Shown piece after piece: positions 1-8,881 of a DNA stretch of 64,000 nt. Origin of the DNA: an uncultured Rhodospirillaceae bacterium (GTDB taxonomy: Bacteria > Pseudomonadota > Alphaproteobacteria > Azospirillales > Azospirillaceae). The first letter of the stretch is position 1. Every line of letters starts with the position of its first letter. The stretch is taken from positions 62,001 through 126,000 of the forward strand of contig CALBDS010000003.1 in the NCBI GenBank assembly GCA_937927415.1. Reading direction: 5' to 3'. Below the pieces are notes generated by a model. The model was not told the DNA's origin, did not search any database, and worked only from the letters and a program-made list of their open reading frames with translations. The position numbers and the translations under genes were made by a program.

Positions 1-196
1 CCGCGCCCTGGCCGGCTGGGTGCCGGTGACGGCGCAGGACGCCGCCGACCCGGCCCTGTCCGCCCTGTTCCGCGCCCGCCGCGACACCCCCGACGCCGAC
101 GCACGGGCCAGGGCGCTGGAAGCCACCTGGAGCGAGCAGGTGACCCGCGTCCGTGCCGAAGCTCTGGCCCTGGCCCAGCAGGCGGCGGGCCTGTGA
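1..196 (+). CDS. C-terminal fragment, possibly of an imelysin-family periplasmic protein
   Basis: The frame starting at base 2 is open from the window edge to a TGA at 194-196, giving about 64 residues. The fragment is Ala/Arg/Leu-rich and helical in character, with no motif that names it alone. The TGA overlaps the ATG of the following di-haem DUF1111 gene (TGATG), so the two are translationally coupled. Imelysin genes usually sit directly beside DUF1111 and TonB-receptor genes in iron-regulated proteobacterial loci, and the family name rests on that context. The rest of the gene lies outside the window. Confidence 0.45.
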   Translation, partial: RALAGWVPVTAQDAADPALSALFRARRDTPDADARARALEATWSEQVTRVRAEALALAQQAAGL

Positions 197-1554
197 TGCG
201 CCGGGGTGTCCTTCCTCTGACCCTTGCCCTGTCCGTTGTGGCCGGTACGGCGCTGGCACAGGATGATGGGGTGACCGTCGCAGGCACAGGCCGCGATACC
301 CTGGGGCTGCCGATTCCGGCCCTGGCCCCGGCGCATCGGGACGCCTTCGCCCGCGGGCGGAGTCTGTTCCGGCAGGCGTGGCTGATCGCCCCATCGGCGG
401 AACAGCCCGACCTGGACGGGCTGGGGCCGGTGTTCAACCGCCTGTCCTGTCTGGCCTGCCACGTCAAGAACGGCCGCGGCGCCCCGCCGGACGGTGCGGA
501 CGATGTGATGCGCACCACGCTGGTGCGGCTGTCGGTGCCCGGTGACGGGGATGGCACGGGTGCGGCCCCCCGCCCCCACTCGGCCTATGGCGAGCAACTG
601 AACCCCGACGCCATCCCCGGCGTTCCGGCGGAGGGCAAGGCCACGCTGGTCTGGCACCCCGTCACCACCACGCTGGACGACGGCACGGTGGTGGCGTTGC
701 GCACGCCGGAACTGCGGTTCCGCGACCTTGCCTTCGGGCCGCTGGGGGATGATGTGCGCACCTCGGTGCGGATGGCGCCGCCGGTCCATGGGCTGGGCCT
801 GCTGGACGCCGTGCCCGACGCGGTGATCCTGGAAGCCGCCGACCCCGACGACCGCGACGGCGACGGCGTTTCCGGCCGCCCCAACCGGGTGCCCGACATT
901 GCCAGCGGGCGGCTCCTGATCGGGCGGTTCGGGCTGAAGGCCAACCAGACCACGCTGCGCCAGCAGATCGCCGGGGCCTTTCTGGGGGACATCGGCATCA
1001 CCTCCCCCCTGTTCCCCACCGAGAACTGCACGCCGGCTCAGACCGCGTGTGCTGCCGCCGCCAACGGCGGCACGCCGGAACTGACGGCGGCGGATTTGGA
1101 CGCCATCACCCTCTATTCCGCCGCCCTGGCCGTGCCCGCCCGGCGGGCCGATCCGGCGGCGGAGCGGGGGGAGGCGCTGTTCACTGCCATCGGCTGCGCC
1201 GCCTGCCACCGCCCCACCCTGACCACCGGCCCCTATCCCGCCCTGCCCGCGTTGGAAAACCGCAGCATCCACCCCTACACCGACCTGTTGCTGCACGACA
1301 TGGGGCCGGGGCTGGCCGACGGCCGCCCGGATTTCCAGGCGTCCGGCAGCGAATGGCGCACCCCGCCGCTGTGGGGGCTGGGGCTGGCCGGGGTGGCGGG
1401 GGACGGCGCCTTCTACCTTCACGACGGGCGGGCGCGCACGCTGACGGAAGCCATCCTGTGGCACGGCGGCGAAGGGGCCGCGGCCAGCGGCCGTTTCCGC
1501 GCCCTGCCCGCCGCCGACCGCGCCAGCCTGCTGGCTTTTCTCAACACCCTCTGA
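196..1554 (+). CDS. Di-haem oxidoreductase family protein (DUF1111, MauG/cytochrome c peroxidase-like)
   Basis: This is a 452-residue exported c-type cytochrome. The first 21 or so residues form a signal peptide ending in a TALAQ-type cleavage site. Two haem-binding CxxCH motifs are visible, CLACH at 85-89 and CAACH at 334-338, as expected for the DHOR family. The second half carries the family-typical LHDMGPGLADG and FYLHDGRA segments. It should act in the periplasm as a di-haem electron-transfer or peroxidase-like enzyme; the substrate is unknown. The ATG at 196 is preferred over the GTG at 193 because it overlaps the upstream stop codon. A TonB receptor gene follows 52 bases downstream, which suggests a role in iron acquisition or sensing. 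Confidence 0.88.
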   Translation: MRRGVLPLTLALSVVAGTALAQDDGVTVAGTGRDTLGLPIPALAPAHRDAFARGRSLFRQAWLIAPSAEQPDLDGLGPVFNRLSCLACHVKNGRGAPPDGADDVMRTTLVRLSVPGDGDGTGAAPRPHSAYGEQLNPDAIPGVPAEGKATLVWHPVTTTLDDGTVVALRTPELRFRDLAFGPLGDDVRTSVRMAPPVHGLGLLDAVPDAVILEAADPDDRDGDGVSGRPNRVPDIASGRLLIGRFGLKANQTTLRQQIAGAFLGDIGITSPLFPTENCTPAQTACAAAANGGTPELTAADLDAITLYSAALAVPARRADPAAERGEALFTAIGCAACHRPTLTTGPYPALPALENRSIHPYTDLLLHDMGPGLADGRPDFQASGSEWRTPPLWGLGLAGVAGDGAFYLHDGRARTLTEAILWHGGEGAAASGRFRALPAADRASLLAFLNTL

Positions 1555-1606
1555 CAGCACCGCCGCACGCGCAGGATCAACAGTCATGGGAAGGATCGGG
1601 ACCGAC

Positions 1607-3655
1607 ATGCGTTATATTTATCTTACTATCACGACTTCGGTTCTGGCCCTGCTGGCCGGCACCGCCTCGGCCCAATCCTCCCCGTCCGACGTGTTCACCC
1701 TGGGCGAGATCAACGTGACCGCCCGCGACGAGTCCGGCTCCGCCATCGGCAGCAGCGTGCTGACCAGCGAAGAGATGTGGACCCACAACCGCACCGCACT
1801 GGACGATGCGCTGAACCTGCTGCCCGGCGTGTCCACCTCCAACACCGGCGGGTCGCGCAATGAGCGCACGATTTCGGTGCGCGGTTTCGACCGTTTCCAG
1901 GTACCGCTGTCCATCGACGGCATCCGCGTCTATCTGCCCGCCGACAACCGGCTGGATTTCAACCGCTTCCTGACCCCCGACGTGTCGGAGGTGCAGGTGG
2001 CCAAGGGGTATGTCTCGGTCCTCGACGGGCCGGGGGGCATGGGCGGGGCCATCAACCTCGTGACCCGCAAGCCCACCAAGGCGGTGGAAGGCGAAGCCCG
2101 CGGCGGCCTGACCTTCGACGGCAACGGCGCGCTGTCGGGCAACACCACCTATGCCCGCACCGGCAGCCGGCTGGAGAAGTTCTATGTCCAGGCCAGCGGT
2201 GCGCGCACCGAACGGACCCATATCCGCCTGTCCGACGATTTCAACCGCACGGTCAATGAAAACGGCGGCAACCGCGACCATTCGGACGCCAAGGACTGGC
2301 GCATCAACCTGAAGGCCGGCTTCACCCCCAACGACACCGACGAATACAGCGTGAGCTTCACCAAGCAGGACGGTGAGAAGGAAACCCCGCCCCACATCAC
2401 CGACACCCTGTCGTCGCAACGCTATTGGACCTGGCCCTATTGGGACATCATGAGCCTGTACTGGCTGTCGAACACCCGGATCGGCGATGCGTCCTATATC
2501 AAGACCAAGCTTTACTACAACACGTTCCAGAACGGCCTTTATTCGTGGGACGATGCCAATTACAGCCGGCAGGTCACATCCAAGGCCTTCAGCAGCTATT
2601 ACGACGACAAGGCCGCGGGCGGCAGCGTCGAGGTCGGAACCGATCTGATCGCCAACAACACGCTGAAAGGCGTCATCCACTACCGCCGCGACATCCACAA
2701 GGAATCGCAGGACAGCTTCAGCCCGCGGTTCTTCAGCGAGCCGACCCAGACCACCGAAGAAGACACATGGTCGGTGGCGGTGGAAAACACATGGCACGCC
2801 ACCAAGGACACCGATGTCGTGGTGGGCGTCGGCTATGACTGGCGCATCCTGGACAAGGCGGAGGACTGGACCGGCACCTCGCTGGCCACGGGCACCTTCA
2901 TCAACTACCCCACCGCCAACAGCCACGCGCTGAACTGGCAGGGCGCGGTCATCCACCGCTACAGCGACACGGGCCGGGTGCACGCCAGCCTGTCGTCACG
3001 CACCCGCTTTCCCACCATTTTCGAACGTTTCAGTTCCCGCTTCGGCGGCGCCACCTCCAATCCGGGGTTGGAGCCGGAACGGGCCATCACCATGGAGGTG
3101 GGGGCCGCCGACACCGTGTTCGGCAACACCCGGCTGGAAGGGGCGCTGTTCCATTCCCGCGTCACCGACGTGATCCAGTCGGTGGGCATCATCTACAACG
3201 GCTCCTCGGTGACCCAGAACCAGAACGTGGGCAACGGGCAGTATTTCGGGTTCGAGCTGTCGGCCGCCACCGCCGTCACCAGCACCCTGACCGTGGGCGG
3301 CAACTACAGCTACATCCGCCGCGACATCGACACGTCATCGAACCCGATCGTGAAGCCCATCGGCACGCCCATCAACAAGCTGTTCGCCTACGCCACCTAT
3401 AAGCCGCTGGAATCGCTCAGCATCACCCCCAGCATCGAAGCGGCCAGCGACCGCTGGACCAGCAACACCGCGGCGACGGCCTATTACACCACCGGCGCCT
3501 ACACGCTGGTCAATCTTCAGGCCGACTGGAAGATCACGCCGAACCTGGAAGCGGCCATCGGCGTGCGCAACCTGCTGGACGACAACTATCAACTGACCGA
3601 TGGCTTCCCCGAAGCCGGGCGCACCTTCTTCCTCAACGCCCGCGCCACTTTCTGA
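1607..3655 (+). CDS. TonB-dependent outer-membrane receptor
   Basis: The product is about 682 residues. Its signal peptide starts MRYIYLTITTS and ends TASAQ. The plug domain shows LNLLPGVSTSNTGG, ISVRGFDRF and a VAKGYVSVLDGPGGMGGAINLVTRKP segment. The rest is a beta-barrel with alternating aromatic residues that ends in Phe, the usual outer-membrane sorting signal. The ATG at 1607 is chosen over 1586 because it yields a clean signal peptide and has a GGA-containing ribosome site before it. It probably imports a ferric chelate or another metal complex, inferred from the neighbouring DUF1111 and possible imelysin genes. The ligand cannot be read from sequence. No Fur box was recognised in the 52-base gap before it. 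Confidence 0.9.
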   Translation: MRYIYLTITTSVLALLAGTASAQSSPSDVFTLGEINVTARDESGSAIGSSVLTSEEMWTHNRTALDDALNLLPGVSTSNTGGSRNERTISVRGFDRFQVPLSIDGIRVYLPADNRLDFNRFLTPDVSEVQVAKGYVSVLDGPGGMGGAINLVTRKPTKAVEGEARGGLTFDGNGALSGNTTYARTGSRLEKFYVQASGARTERTHIRLSDDFNRTVNENGGNRDHSDAKDWRINLKAGFTPNDTDEYSVSFTKQDGEKETPPHITDTLSSQRYWTWPYWDIMSLYWLSNTRIGDASYIKTKLYYNTFQNGLYSWDDANYSRQVTSKAFSSYYDDKAAGGSVEVGTDLIANNTLKGVIHYRRDIHKESQDSFSPRFFSEPTQTTEEDTWSVAVENTWHATKDTDVVVGVGYDWRILDKAEDWTGTSLATGTFINYPTANSHALNWQGAVIHRYSDTGRVHASLSSRTRFPTIFERFSSRFGGATSNPGLEPERAITMEVGAADTVFGNTRLEGALFHSRVTDVIQSVGIIYNGSSVTQNQNVGNGQYFGFELSAATAVTSTLTVGGNYSYIRRDIDTSSNPIVKPIGTPINKLFAYATYKPLESLSITPSIEAASDRWTSNTAATAYYTTGAYTLVNLQADWKITPNLEAAIGVRNLLDDNYQLTDGFPEAGRTFFLNARATF

Positions 3656-3664
3656 CCGATCCAA

Positions 3665-3688
3665 CGGCCGGACGGTGCGGTCCGGCCG
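3665..3688 (+). terminator. Stem-loop after the TonB receptor gene
   Basis: A perfect 9-base-pair GC-rich stem (CGGCCGGAC with GTCCGGCCG) closes a 6-base loop ten bases after the receptor stop codon. Only a short TTT follows, so it is a weak intrinsic terminator. It sits between two convergent genes and could serve either direction. Confidence 0.5.
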
Positions 3689-3772
3689 GGGTTTGCGCCG
3701 AGAGGGAGGGGAAACCGCCGGCGCAAGGGGGGACGGGGGTTCATGGGACTCCCCCCGTCCCCCCATTTTTCC

Positions 3773-4504
3773 TCATACGGGTTCCGGCGCCGGACCGGCG
3801 CAGGCCACCCTGTTGCCCCCCTCATCTCCGGCCTGGAGAAGCGCCTGTTCCGCACGGCCGAGGGTGCCGAAAACATCGGCGTCATAGCCCGACACCGCGG
3901 CAAGGCCGATGCTGACGGTCATGGGAAAAGAGGCTCCCCCCGCAGCGACGGGGGTTTCCGCCACCCGCAGGCGCAGCTTGTCCAGCACCCGCCGGGTGTC
4001 CTCCAGCGCGGTTTCCGGCAGAATCAGCACGAACCGCCCGCCGTCGAAACGGCCGAACAGGTCGGTGGACCGAATGGCATCGGCCACCGTAACGGACAGG
4101 GCACGGATGGCCGCATCGCCGGCGGCATGACCGTGATCGCCGTTGATGGTCTTTAGATGGTCGATGTCGATCACCGCCACCACCGCCGCGCCGCCGTACC
4201 GCCGCGCCCGGTCGAATTCCCGCCCGGCGGCGTCCAGCACGGCCCGGCGGTTCAGGCTGCCGGTCAACGGGTCGATGCTGGCCGCCGTTGCCAGCGCCGA
4301 CCGGGCCGCGGCCAAGTCCCCGAACAGCGGCCGGACAAGGAATAGCCCCTGCCCCGCCAGGGTCAGCAGCAGTGCGGCCAGCAGGATGGATTGCGTGCCC
4401 CCGGACGCCAGGGCCACGCCGATGCCAAGACCGGCCGCCAGACCGAGAGCCACCAGATAGATGATGGCCCTCCGCGGGATGTCCCGCCCTTCCGTCTGCC
4501 CCAT
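3773..4504 (-). CDS. Membrane GGDEF-domain protein with a degenerate active site and an intact I-site
   Basis: The product has 243 residues: two hydrophobic segments (about 12-34 and 39-57) followed by a GGDEF domain from about residue 75 (IDPLTGSLNRRAV, VIDIDHLKTINGDHGHAAGD). The signature loop reads DGGRF at 154-158 where active diguanylate cyclases have GG(D/E)EF, so the catalytic acidic residue and the Gly-Gly register are altered. The RxxD inhibitory c-di-GMP site (RSTD, 145-148) is in its normal place just upstream. That combination suggests an inactive domain that binds c-di-GMP as a receptor; this is inference. It is convergent with the TonB receptor gene and divided by 132 bases from the caspase gene on the same strand. 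Confidence 0.85.
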   Translation of the reverse strand: MGQTEGRDIPRRAIIYLVALGLAAGLGIGVALASGGTQSILLAALLLTLAGQGLFLVRPLFGDLAAARSALATAASIDPLTGSLNRRAVLDAAGREFDRARRYGGAAVVAVIDIDHLKTINGDHGHAAGDAAIRALSVTVADAIRSTDLFGRFDGGRFVLILPETALEDTRRVLDKLRLRVAETPVAAGGASFPMTVSIGLAAVSGYDADVFGTLGRAEQALLQAGDEGGNRVACAGPAPEPV

Positions 4505-4636
4505 ACGGCCCGTCTCCCCCGCTGATCCACACCGTCACCGGACCATCGGGCGGGTGACGCCCCGCACCATATCGGACTGGAAGGGACAGGCAAGAGGCAG
4601 AAGGGGCACGCCCCGCCTGCCCCGCCCCATCATTCC

Positions 4637-6172
4637 TTACCGCTGGACGCGGATCCGCTGGGCCGTGGTGTGTTCGCCGGCCACCACCGGGGTCTGTTCG
4701 TTCTTGGTGGCCTTGCGTACCGCCTGGGCGGCGGAAGTAAAGATATCCATGACCGATCCCGTTTGGGTCGTTTTCATGCTGCTGGTCAGGGCCAGGGTGA
4801 ACAGGCTGCCGTTCTCCCCTTCCAGGGCCGACTGATCCTCTCGCGCCGCGGCGAGCAGGGTCCCCTTGGGCTGGTTCCTGGGCTTGGACAGGGCGCGGGT
4901 CGGGGACGGCGGGGTCGTGCCCAACTCCCCGGCGGTGAAGAACTTGGCATTGGTGCCCGTCATCGCCGTTCCGACGCCGCGGTTCAGCCCGCCGCTGTGG
5001 CAGGCGTCGATGACGCTCAGCACCTGATCGGTGTTGAGGGCTTCGACCATGGCCGCATACTCGTCGTCGCGCACGATGTCGCGGGACGAGGGCTTGGACT
5101 TGCCCTCCACATCATAGGTGACGAACACCTCGTCCAGCCCGTCGGTCTCGTCGCCGTCGTCATCGGAAACGGTGGAGCCGTGGCCGGAATAATAGATCAC
5201 CGCCACGTCGCCGGGATGAACCATGGTCTTCAGCCAGTCCATTCCCTCGATGAACTGGCGGCGGTAGACGTTCTTGTACACCCGGATGTTCTGGGGCGGA
5301 ACCGACATCAGCCGCCGGAATTCGCCGACGAACATCTGGGCGTCCTGGTTCGATTTGGTCAGCGGATCGACGTTCGATCCCATCGCCAGGATGTAGACGT
5401 TGCGTGACGCCGCCGACGGTGCCGCTGCCTGCGGCGGAGTCGGGGTGGGGGCCTGCGGCGGCGGAGCGGGTGGGGGCGGAACCGCTGCCGCCGGGGGCGG
5501 CGGAGGGGGAGCCGCAGGAGGAGCCGCAGGAGCGGGCGGAGGCGGAGGCGGAACCGCCGGGGGTGGCGGCGGCGGTTCCTCAGGCGCGGCGGCCGGGCCG
5601 GCGCTGCCCTCGATCTCATAGGTCGTCTTTACCGCCGCCCAGGTGGCGGGGTTCTGCTGCGCCATGCGCGCGAACGCCTGCGCCAGATCCTCGGCCCCGG
5701 CGAAACCGGCGGCGGCGGGCTGCAGGTCGGGGGTGGCGGTCCAGGTCAGATACAGATCCTCCCGCCCCGGCGGGCCGCCGACGCGGAACCGGAACGGGTC
5801 GCCCGCCGATCCGGCGCACTGGCGCTGCCCGCCGCCGGGCACCTTCATGGCCGCCGGATCGCCGCCGCTGTAGGCGTTGGGGAACACGCGCGCCACCTGC
5901 CCGTTCGAGCCGATGTTCCACAGCGTCACATAGCCCGGCTGGCCGGCGCTGAAACAGATTTCCACCGTTTCACCGATCCGCAGGACCCGGCGGTCCACCG
6001 ACACCGTCAAAGCGGGGTCGGTGGCGGCGTTGACCGGCACCGGCACCAGCACGCGGGTACCCGCCAGAAGATCGTCGGGCGTTTGCGCGAACGCGCCGTG
6101 GGCCGCGGCCGTCAGGGCCAGAACCACAACCCCCGCCGACACAGGGCGGAGGGAACGAAAGGGAAGGACCAT
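4637..6172 (-). CDS. Secreted caspase-like (peptidase C14) protein with DUF4384-like N-terminal domain
   Basis: Counted from the ATG at 6172 the protein is 511 residues. The order is: signal peptide (1-29, ending AHGAFA), a beta-rich DUF4384-like domain (about 45-150, with VTLWNIGSNGQVARVFPN), a long Pro/Ala linker (about 195-255), and a caspase-fold domain (257-511). The catalytic His lies in YYSGHG (H331) and the Cys in IDACHSGG (C391), so the dyad is intact. Family members are Cys proteases usually specific for Arg/Lys or Asp. The signal peptide places this one in the periplasm or outside the cell. The start at 6172 is preferred over 6214 because it begins the signal peptide. It is divergent from the OmpA-caspase-caspase operon, with 166 bases between. 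Confidence 0.88.
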   Translation of the reverse strand: MVLPFRSLRPVSAGVVVLALTAAAHGAFAQTPDDLLAGTRVLVPVPVNAATDPALTVSVDRRVLRIGETVEICFSAGQPGYVTLWNIGSNGQVARVFPNAYSGGDPAAMKVPGGGQRQCAGSAGDPFRFRVGGPPGREDLYLTWTATPDLQPAAAGFAGAEDLAQAFARMAQQNPATWAAVKTTYEIEGSAGPAAAPEEPPPPPPAVPPPPPPAPAAPPAAPPPPPPAAAVPPPPAPPPQAPTPTPPQAAAPSAASRNVYILAMGSNVDPLTKSNQDAQMFVGEFRRLMSVPPQNIRVYKNVYRRQFIEGMDWLKTMVHPGDVAVIYYSGHGSTVSDDDGDETDGLDEVFVTYDVEGKSKPSSRDIVRDDEYAAMVEALNTDQVLSVIDACHSGGLNRGVGTAMTGTNAKFFTAGELGTTPPSPTRALSKPRNQPKGTLLAAAREDQSALEGENGSLFTLALTSSMKTTQTGSVMDIFTSAAQAVRKATKNEQTPVVAGEHTTAQRIRVQR

Positions 6173-6338
6173 GCCGAAGGCTCCGTCGGGACCATGTCGG
6201 GCCGATGGTAGCAACGATAAGAAAGATCATTCAATGCGCATGGGTGCGCCAAATCCAACGTCCCCATTGCGCCAGGGTGGTTTCCGGGTAGATTCTTTTC
6301 CCACGCCTGCCACCGACGCCCGACCGGGAGCCGACCCC

Positions 6339-7280
6339 ATGACCCGCCAGCGCGCATCCCACCCGTTATCCCGTGCCGGATGGCTGCTGGCCGCCGGACT
6401 TGCGGTCTTATGCTCCACCCCCCCGGCGCGGGCCGCCGATTGCGCACCCTTGCAGGAGCGGGCGGCGGCGGCGCAGAAGGCCGGGGATACCGCGACCTTG
6501 AAATCGGTGTTCGAAGCCGTGGCGGTGGAACCGTCGTGCGCCGACTCCTACCGCGGGCAACTGGGGCGCGCCGTGGTGCGGTCGGTGGAAAAGCAGGTGT
6601 ATCAGGCGGTGTCGGCGGGCCAGCCGCTGGCCCCCTTCGCCGCCGACCTGTCCGACGCCCTGCGCTTCGGCCCCAGTTGGCGGGCACAGGCCTGGCTGGG
6701 CGACATCGCCCGCGACGCCCGCGATTACACCACCGCTGCCCGCCGGTATCAGGAGGCGCTGACCGTGCTGGGCGACGAGGTGGCAACACCCCAGGCCCCG
6801 GACACCGAGGTGATCGCCCGCATCTTCCGCCAGGCAGAGGAAATGCGCCTGCTCTCCGCCTCCTACGTGACCACGCCGGTCACGCGGGCCGGCACGCCGG
6901 GCGGGCTGGGGGCGGCCGGACTGCGGGGGTTCGTCCCCACCAAGGTCGCCTACCCCATCGAGTTCGAGTATGACTCGGCGACCTTCACCGCCAAGGGGCA
7001 GGCCGCCGCCGCCGATCTGGCGGCCATCCTGCGGTCCCAGGCGCCGGAATCGATCACGCTGGCCGGGCACACGGACGCGCGCGGTTCCCTGGCGTACAAC
7101 ATGGACCTGTCCTTGCGGCGGGCGGAGGCGGTGGCCGCCTATCTGCGCGCCAACGGCTATGACGGCAGCATCCGGCTGGAAGGATACGGCCCGAAGCTGC
7201 CCCTGACCCCCGACGACCCCGGCCGCTACACCGACGAGGAACGTCACCAGTTGAACCGCCGGGTGGAGTTGCGGCGATGA
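6339..7280 (+). CDS. OmpA-family peptidoglycan-binding outer-membrane-associated protein
   Basis: The protein is 313 residues from the ATG at 6339. It has a signal peptide (about 1-31, ending PPARA), a helical repeat-like middle of about 170 residues, and a C-terminal OmpA-like domain (about 205-313). That domain shows IEFEYDSATFTAKG, GHTDARGSLAYNMDLS-type and NRRVEL motifs, the usual peptidoglycan-contact residues. It probably anchors a periplasmic assembly to the cell wall. Its ATGA overlaps the start of the next caspase gene, so it belongs to a three-gene operon with two C14 proteases. Upstream in-frame starts exist but give no signal peptide at the N-terminus. Confidence 0.88.
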   Translation: MTRQRASHPLSRAGWLLAAGLAVLCSTPPARAADCAPLQERAAAAQKAGDTATLKSVFEAVAVEPSCADSYRGQLGRAVVRSVEKQVYQAVSAGQPLAPFAADLSDALRFGPSWRAQAWLGDIARDARDYTTAARRYQEALTVLGDEVATPQAPDTEVIARIFRQAEEMRLLSASYVTTPVTRAGTPGGLGAAGLRGFVPTKVAYPIEFEYDSATFTAKGQAAAADLAAILRSQAPESITLAGHTDARGSLAYNMDLSLRRAEAVAAYLRANGYDGSIRLEGYGPKLPLTPDDPGRYTDEERHQLNRRVELRR

Positions 7281-8881
7281 GGATGCGACGGATGGGTTCC
7301 TTTGGCAAAGCGGCGGCGGCGGGGGCTTGCGTTCTGGGGCTGTGGGCCGGGACGGCGCGGGCGGAAATGGCGGCCCTGGTCATCGGCATCGACGGCTACC
7401 ACGCCATCAACCGGCTGCAGGGGGCGGTGAACGACGCCCGCGACATCGCCGACGCCCTGAAGACCGCCGGTGCCCGCGATGTCCGGCTGCTGGTGGACGA
7501 CGACGCCACCCGCAGCCGCATCATGACGGCGTGGAAGGACCTGATCGCCACCACATCGCCCACCGACACGCTGGTTCTGACCTACGCCGGCCACGGCGGG
7601 CAGGAGCCGGAGCGCGTCCCCGGCAACGAGGCCGACGGCAAGGACGAGGTGCTGCTGCTCACCGGCTTCGCGGTCAAGGGAGCGGGAACGGCCGAGCGGA
7701 TCGCGGACGACGAGCTGGCCCTGATGCTGAAGGAGGCGGAGCCGCGGCGGGTGATCTTCGTGGCCGACGCCTGCCATTCGGGCACCATGACCCGTGCCTT
7801 CGACACCCGCGCCGGGGGGCTTGGCACCCGTGCCGCCACCTATGGCCCCATCGAGGACGACGAACTTCCCCTGCCCACCGACAAGGCGCTGGAGGCGGAG
7901 AAGGAGGAGTTGCCCAACGTCACCTTCTTCGCCGCCGTGCCGGAAAACGAACTGGCGCCGGAGGTGATGATCGACAACCACCCCCGCGGCGCGCTGTCGT
8001 GGGCCTTTGCCCGCGCGCTGCGCGGCGGTGCCGACCGCGACGGCGACGGCGTGCTGTCCAAGGGCGAGTTGGAAAGCTTCATCCGCGAAACCGTGCGCAT
8101 GAAGCTGGAAGGGCGCCAGCACCCGCAGGTGCAGCCCGCCGGACGCGGCGAGGATGCGCTGATCCAATCCACCCCCATGCCGGTGCAACCCTTCGCCGGC
8201 CTGCCCGCCGCCGCCCCCCTGCCCTTGCGGATCCTGGCGCCGGACGAGGATGCGCGGCGTCTGGCCGCCGCCCTGACCGGGGTGGCGCTGGTGTCCGCCC
8301 CCGACGCACCCGCCCTGCTGACCTGGGACCAGCGGCGCGGCGAGGTGGTGTCGGGCACCGGCGACGTGGTGGCCGCGCTGGCGGGCACACCCACCGATCC
8401 CGCCGTCGTCCGCCGGCTCCAGCAGATCGTGGACAAATGGGCGCTGGTGGAACGGGTGAAGGCCGCCGCCGGCGCACGGCCGCTCACCCTGTCCCTGCTG
8501 CCCGACGACCGCGTTCACCGCCAGGGGGACAAGGTCACCTTTTCCATGACCGGCAACCAGGGCAGCTTCTTCACCCTGCTCAATCTGGCGTCCGACGGGA
8601 CCGTGAATTTCCTCTACCCCCTGGCCGGCGGTCCCGACAGCGATCCGTTGCAGATCCCCCGCGGGCGGCCCTACCGGATTCCCTTCACGGTCCAGCCCCC
8701 CTATGGCGCCGACCACTTCATCGCCATCACCACCACCCAGCCGCTGCCCGCCCTGCACCAGGATCTGCTGTCGCTGGACGGGCGGTCCGCCGCCGCCCAG
8801 GTGGCCATCCTGCTGTCCCAGCATCTGGCCGGGCAGATGGTGGAACTGGGTGTTCACGGCGTTTATACCGGAGCACGCTGA
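7277..8881 (+). CDS. Secreted caspase-like (peptidase C14) protein with EF-hand-like loop and C-terminal DUF4384-like domain
   Basis: The product has 534 residues. A signal peptide (to about residue 29, TARA) is followed directly by the caspase fold with the usual early GIDGYHAINRLQGAVNDA segment. The catalytic His is in YAGHG (H106) and the Cys in ADACHSG (C166). A loop DRDGDGVLSKGEL late in the protease domain resembles an EF-hand calcium loop. The C-terminal 140 residues (VTFSMTGNQGSFFTLLNLAS, VNFLYPL) resemble DUF4384, which precedes the protease domain in the divergent caspase. Both ends overlap neighbours: ATGA with the OmpA gene and TGATG with the next caspase. Calcium dependence is inference. 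Confidence 0.88.
   Translation: MRMRRMGSFGKAAAAGACVLGLWAGTARAEMAALVIGIDGYHAINRLQGAVNDARDIADALKTAGARDVRLLVDDDATRSRIMTAWKDLIATTSPTDTLVLTYAGHGGQEPERVPGNEADGKDEVLLLTGFAVKGAGTAERIADDELALMLKEAEPRRVIFVADACHSGTMTRAFDTRAGGLGTRAATYGPIEDDELPLPTDKALEAEKEELPNVTFFAAVPENELAPEVMIDNHPRGALSWAFARALRGGADRDGDGVLSKGELESFIRETVRMKLEGRQHPQVQPAGRGEDALIQSTPMPVQPFAGLPAAAPLPLRILAPDEDARRLAAALTGVALVSAPDAPALLTWDQRRGEVVSGTGDVVAALAGTPTDPAVVRRLQQIVDKWALVERVKAAAGARPLTLSLLPDDRVHRQGDKVTFSMTGNQGSFFTLLNLASDGTVNFLYPLAGGPDSDPLQIPRGRPYRIPFTVQPPYGADHFIAITTTQPLPALHQDLLSLDGRSAAAQVAILLSQHLAGQMVELGVHGVYTGAR

Noticed and set aside
5460..5600. Apparent short tandem repeats in the caspase gene
   Set aside because: They encode the Pro/Ala linker; low-complexity coding sequence, not a CRISPR or satellite array.
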